Shown one piece after another: positions 1 through 4,483 of a DNA stretch of 5,845 nucleotides. Position numbers and translations under genes: made by a program. This DNA is from an uncultured Eubacteriales bacterium (GTDB lineage: Bacteria > Bacillota > Clostridia > Peptostreptococcales > Anaerovoracaceae): contig CADBFL010000190.1 in NCBI GenBank assembly GCA_902793875.1, positions 1-5,845 of the forward strand, read 5' to 3'. The notes beneath the pieces are model-generated. The model ran no database searches and was not told the origin of the DNA. It worked only from the letters and a program-made list of their open reading frames with translations. Numbering within the stretch: the stretch's first letter is position 1; each line of letters begins with the position of its first letter.

Positions 1-256
1 GGAGCGCACGGGCAGGGATGTCAAGCTCGTGGTCCTGTCGTATCTGCAGCGCGGCGGTTCGCCTACGTTCCGCGACCGCATGCTCGCGACCATGTGCGGT
101 GCCAGAGCGATAGACCTGATAATGCAGGGCGCGAAGAACAGAGCGGTAGGAACCAGAAACGGCGAGATCTTCGACATGGATATCGCCGAGGCTCTTCAGG
201 CATCGAGGACAGTCGACCTCGACCTCTACAAGGGCGTAGATATCCTCAGTATGTAG
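1..256 (+). CDS. pfkA: 6-phosphofructokinase, C-terminal part (5' truncated by window edge)
   Basis: The open frame enters from the left edge (first full codon at 2) and ends with TAG at 254-256, leaving 84 C-terminal residues. PfkA transfers a phosphate from ATP to fructose 6-phosphate, the committed step of cytoplasmic glycolysis. The fragment carries the family signature YLQRGGSPT (fragment residues 14-22) followed by RDRM, then the C-terminal alanine-rich helix (GARAIDLI) and a final strand/helix with a DMDIAEAL-type segment, all in the order expected for bacterial ATP-PFK. The arginine of QRGGSP, which binds the fructose phosphate in the family, is present. The histidine that precedes it in the E. 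coli enzyme (HIQRGGSP) is Tyr here, a variant I believe also occurs in clostridial PFKs. The in-frame GTG at 29 lies inside the domain and is not a start. ATP versus pyrophosphate use cannot be judged from this end. Confidence 0.93.
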   Translation, partial: ERTGRDVKLVVLSYLQRGGSPTFRDRMLATMCGARAIDLIMQGAKNRAVGTRNGEIFDMDIAEALQASRTVDLDLYKGVDILSM

Positions 257-290
257 ATAGAGTTATTGCTATGTAGATAGAGTTATTGCT
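251..290. repeat. Perfect 20-bp tandem duplication across the pfkA stop codon
   Basis: Positions 251-270 and 271-290 are identical 20-mers (ATGTAGATAGAGTTATTGCT). The first copy contains the last Met codon and TAG stop of pfkA, so the duplication leaves the protein unchanged and only lengthens the 3' untranslated region. It is either a recent slippage duplication or an assembly artefact. Confidence 0.95.
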
Positions 291-403
291 GCTGTTTGTG
301 TATCAAACGCCGGATCCCGGTCACTCATACACAAAAATGCAGCAATACGGACATATACAAGTTCATGAACGGCCGGTTTTGTGTATAGATCATACAGGAT
401 TTG

Positions 404-447
404 AAAATGATACACAGTATTATGAGAAAAGCTGTGTATCATTTTTT
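404..447. terminator. Candidate bidirectional terminator between pfkA and lysR
   Basis: A perfect 14-bp inverted repeat (AAAATGATACACAG at 404-417, its complement at 432-445) with a 14-nt loop is followed by six T residues at 442-447 on the plus strand. On the minus strand the stem also ends in a T run. It sits about 150 nt past the pfkA stop, between convergent genes, as expected for a shared terminator. The stem is AT-rich and is built from two half-sites of the surrounding array, so it could instead be a protein-binding dyad. Confidence 0.55.
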
Positions 448-510
448 ATGATCGATACACCGATACACAAATCGGAAGATCAAAACTACGTTTTCATGTA
501 CGGGATCAAC

Positions 511-552
511 AAAAATGTGTATGATCAGCAGTGATCTGCCGGTTCATACACA
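511..552 (-). terminator. Candidate terminator of the LysR regulator gene
   Basis: On the minus strand, 42 nt beyond the lysR stop codon, the stem TGTGTATGA/TCATACACA (552-544 and 524-516) is followed directly by five T residues (515-511). A short inner stem (GCAG/CTGC) lies in the loop. The position and T tract suit an intrinsic terminator, although the stem is the fourth unit of the half-site array. Confidence 0.45.
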
Positions 553-593
553 ATTGATACATAATCGATATGTTCCTTTGCCCGGGCTGTTTT

Positions 594-1475
594 TTAATCC
601 GGGATCTTTACGTTCAGGACCGATGCCGCGAATGAAACGAATTCCTTTACGGCAGGGGCCGCGGTCTCGAGGTTCGGGACCGTGATGCCTATCTCTATCT
701 CGCTCGGAGGATCGAGAGGCAGTATCACGGTGCCTGTCTGCCAGTAGCGCGTGATGCCCTCGTTCATGATCCCTATGCCCAGACCCTTCTCGACCATGTT
801 GATGGCCGTGAAGTTCTCGAGTGTGGTCAGGCGTATGTTCGGCACGATGCCGTGCTCCTTCATCAGCGCCCTGACATCCGCATCGTCGCCCTCGCTCGGC
901 ATGATGAGGTTCTCCTTGCGGCAGTTCTTTATCGGATATGCATCCCTGCCAGCGTCGGGATGGTCTTTCGGCAGCACCGCCACCATGCGGTCCTTGGCAA
1001 AAGGTATCCATGTGTATGACTGGTTGGAAAGACGCGTCGAGAACGACAGATCGGCCTTTCCGGCGGAGACCATTTTTTCTATACGGTTCTTTGTGCCTTC
1101 CTCGATCTGGATATTGATCGAAGGATGCATGTCCGTGAAATCCTTTATGATGGCCGGCAGTGTGTGGGCCGCGGTGCTCGCGTATGTCGCGATCATTACA
1201 TTTCCCTTGTACATGCCGCTCAGCTCGGTGGCTGCCTGGTAGATCGCGGTCTCCTTGTCGATGTATTCCTGGATGAGAGGGTAGATGTATTCTCCCTGCC
1301 TTGTAGGGACCACGCCGTTGCTTTTGCGGACAAGAAGCGCAAATCCGAACTCAGCCTCCATCGCGGATACCAGCTGGCTGATGCCTGACGGAGTATAGCC
1401 CATTATACGGCCTGCTGCGGTGAAGCTACCTTCATCCACGGATGTCACAAAGGCCTTGCATTTGAGTATATCCAT
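594..1475 (-). CDS. LysR-family transcriptional regulator
   Basis: This is a 293-residue protein, the usual length for LysR-type regulators. The N-terminal winged helix-turn-helix spans about residues 3-62: the stretch SFTAAGRIMGYTPSGISQLV (17-36) matches the LysR pattern of a helix rich in alanine followed by the recognition helix. It is followed by the conserved acidic residue of AMEAEFGFALLVR and the wing PTRQG (57-61). A linker helix (about 63-90) leads into a periplasmic-binding-protein-like effector domain (about 92-290), which contains the typical short motif GKADLSFS (139-146) and the late segment GLGIGIMNEG. The ATG at 1473-1475 has a TGAGG ribosome site 5 nt upstream. It is a cytoplasmic DNA-binding regulator whose effector cannot be read from the sequence. 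It lies downstream of, and on the same strand as, the TauE/SafE-type permease gene, a plausible target. A strong terminator separates the two, leaving little room for a dedicated promoter. Confidence 0.93.
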   Translation of the reverse strand: MDILKCKAFVTSVDEGSFTAAGRIMGYTPSGISQLVSAMEAEFGFALLVRKSNGVVPTRQGEYIYPLIQEYIDKETAIYQAATELSGMYKGNVMIATYASTAAHTLPAIIKDFTDMHPSINIQIEEGTKNRIEKMVSAGKADLSFSTRLSNQSYTWIPFAKDRMVAVLPKDHPDAGRDAYPIKNCRKENLIMPSEGDDADVRALMKEHGIVPNIRLTTLENFTAINMVEKGLGIGIMNEGITRYWQTGTVILPLDPPSEIEIGITVPNLETAAPAVKEFVSFAASVLNVKIPD

Positions 1476-1501
1476 TTTATCCTCACAGTCTCATGTTTTT
1501 C

Positions 1502-1547
1502 AAAAAGAATACCGGTGAGGCATATGTCCCACCGGTATTTTCTTTTT
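1502..1547 (-). terminator. Strong intrinsic terminator after the permease gene (possibly bidirectional)
   Basis: Ten-bp perfect arms AATACCGGTG (1508-1517) and CACCGGTATT (1530-1539) enclose a 12-nt loop. On the minus strand the stem is followed by TTCTTTTTG, and on the plus strand by TTTTCTTTTT. It lies between the minus-strand permease gene and the lysR start at 1475. It should end permease transcription about 33 nt before the lysR start codon. Confidence 0.85.
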
Positions 1548-1646
1548 CAGTATTCGTCCTGCATCTCGCAAAGGAGAGGTCCTTAGAATGCCTCGTTTCA
1601 GTATTCGTCCTGCATCTCGCAAAGGAGAGGTCCTTAGAATGCCTCG
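1545..1646. repeat. Perfect 51-bp tandem duplication at the 3' end of the permease gene
   Basis: Positions 1545-1595 and 1596-1646 are identical over 51 bp. On the minus strand, the copy nearer the gene contains the last codons (GEAF-stop, TAA at 1636-1634) and 38 nt of 3' untranslated sequence. The second copy repeats this outside the reading frame, so the protein is unaffected. Identity without a single mismatch indicates a very recent duplication or an assembly error. Confidence 0.95.
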
Positions 1647-2496
1647 CCCTTCTTGATAGCATCGTGCAGGAAGAGGAAGGATGTGATGTAGCAGACGCAT
1701 ACAACTACGAATGTAAGAGTCTTGAGATCGAGGCTCTTAACGATGAAGTAAGCGAGGCATACACCGACAGCTCCGCCGATAGCCTGTGTCCAGCATGCAA
1801 CAGGGTCATAACGTCCCTCAGCGATGAACTTAGGACCATTACCGAATGCCATCAGGTAAGCGCAGGATCCCATCATAGCAGGGAATGCGCAGCCTGTGTC
1901 GAGTCCGAGCAGTACGCAGAGAGCCATGCAAGGAGCATAGAGACCAACGCCGATGGACATGAGTCCGCCGAGGATGAAATTGACAACGATAGCGATGATC
2001 AGCTTGATTCCTCTGAGTCCCATAGCTGTTCCGATCTCACCGAACGGACCAACGCCGAGAACCTTGCAGAGCATGACTGTAGCGAGGATGAACATAGCTA
2101 CGAACATGGCGTATCTTACTTTCCTACGGTTGAACTTCGATACAACGCCGGCAGCGAGGTAAGCGCCTGCGATGGAAGCGACGATCATGGATACGAGTGT
2201 GAGAAGATCCATGTCTACGAATCCGAAGAAGAGGAACGCCTCTACGCATACAGGAACTGTGTCGCCTACGTTCAGAGTGCCCGGGATGTTGACGTCGTCT
2301 ACCGACTTTGTCAGCTTGAATGCTGTTGTCGACGGAGCGAAGGAACCGATTCCCAGTGTGTCGAAGAAGTTTCCTTGAAAGTCAGACCTGTAACAGGGTC
2401 TCTGTCAGGATTGGCAGCCATCTGCTTCTGCTTTCTGATCATGAGCACTACGCAGAGGATGAGACCAATAAGCGAAAGAGCTTTCAGTACGATCAT
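1634..2496 (-). pseudogene. TauE/SafE-family permease (putative sulfite or organic anion exporter), frameshifted
   Basis: Two minus-strand frames together encode one membrane protein. The first (ATG at 2494-2496, open to 2311) gives MIVLKALSLIGLILCVVLMI, a first transmembrane helix, then a charged linker ending DPVTGLTFK. The second (open 2404-1634) continues GNFFDTLGIGSFAPST, DDVNIPGTLNVGDTVP, several hydrophobic helices, and GVGLYAPCMAL with AFPAMMGSCAYLMAFG. These are the repeated glycine/proline motifs of the TauE/SafE (DUF81) permeases of Clostridia. A -1 shift near 2372-2376 joins them into about 287 residues; an extra G in the AAGGAAAC run would restore the frame. The hydrophobic stretch I expect just before NFFDTLG seems short, so a small deletion is an alternative. 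The start has a GGAGG site and a strong promoter. Codons are less GC-rich than in neighbours. Family members export sulfite, sulfoacetate or similar anions; the substrate here is unknown. Whether the break is real, or a sequencing error in a working gene, is undecided. Confidence 0.8.
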
Positions 2497-2503
2497 AATA
2501 TAA

Positions 2504-2508
2504 CCTCC
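2504..2508 (-). promoter_or_regulatory. Ribosome binding site that fixes the permease start
   Basis: GGAGG on the minus strand lies 7 nt before the ATG at 2496-2494. This favours that ATG over the longer in-frame upstream Met at 2583, whose extra residues are hydrophilic and not family-like. Confidence 0.85.
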
Positions 2509-2587
2509 ATGAAAATTAATAATGTAATAATGAGATAGTTTACTGCGGGAGCCGTCCTGAAAAAGGGCGCAATGCTTCCACAATTTG

Positions 2588-2624
2588 TATAATCAGATTA
2601 TAGCACCTCTAAAAGCAAAGTCAA
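2588..2624 (-). promoter_or_regulatory. Strong sigma-70 promoter of the permease gene, overlapped by a palindrome
   Basis: On the minus strand, TTGACT (-35, 2624-2619) is separated by 16 nt from TATAAT (-10, 2602-2597), with a TG extension (TGC) just before the -10. Transcription would start near 2590, leaving a leader of about 94 nt in which I recognise no riboswitch. The perfect palindrome TATAATC-A-GATTATA (2588-2602) covers the -10 box and the predicted start, a classic position for a repressor operator. Confidence 0.82.
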
Positions 2625-2668
2625 TAAATATGTGACGGTTATGTGAAGAGTCCGTGTTAAGAAATTGT

Positions 2669-2707
2669 CGATAGAAATCGTTAAAACGGCTTTAACAGAT
2701 ACTATCG
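2669..2707. promoter_or_regulatory. Concentric double inverted repeat, candidate operator
   Basis: Two dyads share one centre at 2688. The inner arms are GTTAAA (2680-2685) and TTTAAC (2691-2696); the outer arms are CGATAG (2669-2674) and CTATCG (2702-2707). All three gaps (between the outer and inner arms and at the centre) are 5 nt. The inner dyad fits the LysR T-N11-A pattern (T2682, A2694). The site lies about 45 nt upstream of the permease -35 and about 60 nt upstream of the plus-strand -35, so it could serve either promoter. Confidence 0.5.
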
Positions 2708-2765
2708 GCTGAGCCGGCCGCCGACAGAGCGAGGTTTTCAGCTGACAGACATATCGACGGGACTT

Positions 2766-2794
2766 TTGCGTTTGCACCGGATATATAGTACAAT
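2766..2794 (+). promoter_or_regulatory. Probable promoter of the membrane protein / flavodoxin operon
   Basis: TTGCGT (2766-2771), 17 nt of spacing, then TACAAT (2789-2794). The -10 matches the consensus at five of six positions; the -35 keeps only TTG. The start would be near 2801, about 70 nt before the ATG at 2870. Confidence 0.5.
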
Positions 2795-2856
2795 TCCGTG
2801 GAGCGGGCCCGGGACGGTTCCGCGCAAAGCACTGATCTCATATCTTCAATATATAT

Positions 2857-2863
2857 AAGGAGG
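2857..2863 (+). promoter_or_regulatory. Ribosome binding site that fixes the start at 2870
   Basis: AAGGAGG lies 6 nt before ATG 2870. The longer in-frame start at 2798 has no such site and would fall within or before the predicted transcription start, so it is rejected. Confidence 0.9.
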
Positions 2864-2869
2864 ACCGGG

Positions 2870-3481
2870 ATGAAACTCAATCCGGACAATGATATCTATC
2901 AGGGAGACCTTACCACGCTCAACAGGTATAAGCAGGCATGGTCTTCCGCCGAGGAATCCTCGGCCAGATACAGGATAGCCGCCTGGGCGGTGGTGGCCGT
3001 CGGATTCGTGTGCATAATCTACGCGTACACGAGAGTCAGGGGAGGCACGACCACGATGAGCCAGCTGCCTCTTCATCTCACGATCTGGGTCACGGCCCTG
3101 CTCGCGATCTTCGTGTCGAAGCGCGGCAAGAAGGTTTCGGAGCAGCCGTTCGCGGGTTTTCACATGGCGCATTTCGAGGCCGACGACGACACGGTATATT
3201 ACCAGTTCCAGAAGGGCATGTCCCTGCGCACCTACTATATAAAGGATAAGGACATAAAGAAGATCTGGAGGGACGATGCGGCGGGCGTCCTGCTGATCGA
3301 GGGCGATGCGAAGCTCAACATACAGACGAGAAAGAACGAGACGGAAGAGGACGTCAGCGAGTTCTATGCGCTGGTGCCTTTCGACAAGTACGATCTCGAC
3401 GACCTCCTCGCGCCGTATAAGAAAAAGGTAAAGAAGGCAGACGGCACGCTCCGCGACAAGTATTCGGAAGAGCATCTGTAA
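2870..3481 (+). CDS. Two-transmembrane protein with a soluble C-terminal domain, function unknown
   Basis: This is a 203-residue protein I do not recognise by name. A hydrophilic N-terminal tail (1-33) precedes two predicted membrane helices, about residues 36-55 (IAAWAVVAVGFVCIIYAY) and 66-83 (LPLHLTIWVTALLAIFV), joined by a short polar loop. From about residue 90 to 185 there is a soluble domain of alternating short strands, for example TVYYQFQ, TYYIKDKDIKKIW and GVLLIEG, ending in a lysine-rich tail. The layout of two helices followed by a small beta-rich domain resembles bacterial PH-like (YcxB-type) membrane proteins, but the resemblance is only in architecture. The start is set by a strong AAGGAGG site. 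The flavodoxin-domain gene follows after 10 nt, so the two are probably co-transcribed from the promoter near 2766-2794. No catalytic motif was seen. Confidence 0.85.
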   Translation: MKLNPDNDIYQGDLTTLNRYKQAWSSAEESSARYRIAAWAVVAVGFVCIIYAYTRVRGGTTTMSQLPLHLTIWVTALLAIFVSKRGKKVSEQPFAGFHMAHFEADDDTVYYQFQKGMSLRTYYIKDKDIKKIWRDDAAGVLLIEGDAKLNIQTRKNETEEDVSEFYALVPFDKYDLDDLLAPYKKKVKKADGTLRDKYSEEHL

Positions 3482-3491
3482 GAGGTGGGCG

Positions 3492-4085
3492 ATGGCAAGG
3501 AATCCAAACAGGGAAGCCGGCAGAAGGCGGGCGGAGAACGAAGAGAACGTGAGACCTGACACCATAACCGTGTGCAGCGGCAAGTACGGAAGCTGCGAGC
3601 AGTACACGAGATGGCTTATAGACAGGACGGGCTGCGACGCCATACAGTTCGACAAGAGAAATCTCGGATACATATCGCTGTACAGGAACATAATCTGGGT
3701 CGGGCCGATAAAGGACGCCGAGATAAGGGGCGTCAACCTGATGTGGCAGAACCACCACAACTTCGGCCTCGAGGGCAAGAAGATCATCGTCTGCGGCGTG
3801 GGCCTCGGCGATCCCGCGAACGAGGATTACATGAACAAGGTGATGGCAAGAAGCGGCAGCAATCAGGGACTGAATTCCTGCTACATACTGCCGGGACGCA
3901 TAGACCGCAGCAGGCTGAGGAGGCTCGACGGACCGCAGTTCGACAAGTTCCTCGTGGACGCGGCGCGCATATACGGCGAGGAGACGGCGGCTCTCATCAA
4001 CGAAAGGGCCGCAGAAAATTACAACGGAGTCGACGCCTCGGCGCTCGATCCGGTCGTGGACGAGATCCTGGCGACAAGGCAGTAA
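3492..4085 (+). CDS. Flavodoxin-domain protein (HemG/Flavodoxin_5-like)
   Basis: This 197-residue protein has a charged N-terminal extension of about 22 residues before a flavodoxin-like fold. The first strand and phosphate-binding loop read TITVCSGKYGSCEQYTRWL (24-42), matching the YGST-x-x-YA-x-W pattern of the flavodoxin_5 family, whose loop holds FMN phosphate. Next comes the strand-turn IIWVGPIKDAEIRG (67-80), then KKIIVCGVGLGDP (96-108), and near the end the segment YILPGRIDRSRL (131-142), a hallmark of this subfamily, which includes oxygen-independent protoporphyrinogen oxidase HemG. The protein is likely cytoplasmic and involved in electron transfer, but the redox partner is unknown and a role in heme synthesis is not implied by its neighbours. 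The ATG at 3492 has a GAGGTG site and lies 10 nt after the membrane protein gene. Confidence 0.8.
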   Translation: MARNPNREAGRRRAENEENVRPDTITVCSGKYGSCEQYTRWLIDRTGCDAIQFDKRNLGYISLYRNIIWVGPIKDAEIRGVNLMWQNHHNFGLEGKKIIVCGVGLGDPANEDYMNKVMARSGSNQGLNSCYILPGRIDRSRLRRLDGPQFDKFLVDAARIYGEETAALINERAAENYNGVDASALDPVVDEILATRQ

Positions 4086-4091
4086 ATACAG

Positions 4092-4141
4092 CCGGGATAT
4101 TGACCGGACAGTCAGATAATACCGGATATTTTCAGATAATA
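4092..4141 (+). repeat. Paired direct repeats upstream of the ACT/UPF0210 unit
   Basis: TCAGATAATA occurs at 4112-4121 and again at 4132-4141, exactly 20 nt apart. It is interleaved with CCGGGATATT (4092-4101) and CCGGATATT (4122-4130). The 72-nt gap must contain any promoter for the downstream unit. TTGACC (4100-4105) is a possible -35, but the best -10 (GATATT, 4125-4130) is 19 nt away, so the promoter call is weak. Spacing of two helical turns would suit a regulator binding one face of the DNA. Confidence 0.45.
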
Positions 4142-4145
4142 AGCG

Positions 4146-4151
4146 AAGGAG
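4146..4151 (+). promoter_or_regulatory. Ribosome binding site supporting the GTG start at 4158
   Basis: AAGGAG lies 6 nt before GTG 4158. No suitable ATG exists near the beginning of the ACT domain, so GTG is the start. Confidence 0.85.
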
Positions 4152-4157
4152 AACAAA

Positions 4158-4433
4158 GTGGAAAAGAAAGAAAACGCGGTACTCACCATAGTGGGAAAGA
4201 ACGATATAGGCATACTTGCAAAAGCGGCGACGGCGGTGGCGGAAGCCAGGGGAAGCGTCGTGCAGGTATCGCAGATAGTCATGGATGACTTCTTTACGAT
4301 GAACATGCTGATAGACGTCAGCGGGCTCGGATGCACGATCCATCAGCTCGAAGAAAACATCAAGGCAGAGCTTCCGAATGCAGAGGTGCACCTGATGCAC
4401 GAGAACATCTTCACTTCGATGCACAGCATCTGA
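4158..4433 (+). CDS. ACT domain-containing protein, UPF0237 family
   Basis: This 91-residue protein is a stand-alone ACT domain, the usual length for UPF0237. It starts with strand AVLTIVGKNDIGILAKAATA, where GKNDIGI (13-19) is the ligand-loop motif, then helix, then VVQVSQIVMDDFFTMNMLID (34-53), which strongly resembles the family's SQ-x-V-x-D-x-FTM segment, and finally a second helix and strand ending HENIFTSMHSI, matching the family's IF-x-x-M-x-x-I terminus. ACT domains generally bind amino acids or other small ligands and dimerise. The ligand here is unknown. The start is GTG with an AAGGAG site. The UPF0210 gene follows after 50 nt, and this pairing recurs in many Bacillota (S. pneumoniae SP0238-SP0239 as I recall), suggesting the ACT protein regulates or partners the larger protein. 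Confidence 0.92.
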   Translation: MEKKENAVLTIVGKNDIGILAKAATAVAEARGSVVQVSQIVMDDFFTMNMLIDVSGLGCTIHQLEENIKAELPNAEVHLMHENIFTSMHSI

Positions 4434-4483
4434 GCGGCGGACCGTCTGAACTGAAATGCTGAACGATCGAAGGAGATAATAAT

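Larger units (their letters stand above)
297..552. repeat. Mirror-symmetric array of eight TGTGTAT half-sites (four inverted pairs)
   Basis: This block fills most of the 337-nt gap between the convergent ends of pfkA and lysR, and I see no credible gene in it. TGTGTAT occurs at 297, 380, 433 and 516, and its complement ATACACA at 327, 410, 463 and 546. Every pair is exactly 30 nt apart start to start (TGTGTAT-N23-ATACACA), and the pairs are offset by 83, 53 and 83 nt. The arrangement is symmetric about 424.5, and the outer units (297-333 and 516-552) are still similar as reverse complements in their middles (about 14 of 23 positions). Near-matches occur at 353-359, 455-461 and 557-563. Some units resemble terminators, but termination alone does not explain the regular spacing. 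It could be a palindromic repetitive element, a protein-binding array or a structured RNA. Confidence 0.8.
2497..2869. other. 373-nt divergent intergenic region
   Basis: This gap separates the minus-strand permease gene from the plus-strand membrane protein gene. It holds the permease leader (about 2497-2590), the permease promoter (2588-2624), concentric inverted repeats (2669-2707), a small GC-rich palindromic patch near 2707-2722, and a likely plus-strand promoter (2766-2794) with a leader of about 70 nt. I see no convincing small gene or known RNA family in it. Confidence 0.7.

Noticed and set aside
286..534. Plus-strand open frame of 82 codons in the pfkA-lysR gap
   Set aside because: It starts with TTG without a ribosome site, lies entirely over the half-site array, and has no family-like composition; the repeats account for its sequence.
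297..552. CRISPR-like array
   Set aside because: The repeated part is only a 7-9 bp inverted half-site, the intervals are 23, 46 and 16 nt rather than one spacer length, and no cas gene is present.
580..597. GC-rich palindrome GCCCGGGC followed by a T run as a plus-strand terminator
   Set aside because: The 8-bp palindrome has no loop, so it cannot form a usable RNA hairpin; the T run overlaps the lysR stop codon.
1493..2503. 336-codon plus-strand open frame antisense to the permease gene
   Set aside because: It is rich in Ser/Glu/Asp/Cys, as expected from reading the complement of a hydrophobic membrane protein, lacks a suitable start region, and runs through the terminator and the 51-bp repeats.
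2497..2590. Riboswitch in the permease leader
   Set aside because: I looked for fluoride, guanidine and SAM-type conserved cores and found none that fit; the leader shows no convincing long stem.
3354..4424. Long minus-strand open frame opposite the flavodoxin and ACT genes
   Set aside because: It is the antisense shadow of well-supported plus-strand genes in GC-rich DNA and has an Arg/His/Val-rich composition with no recognisable motif.
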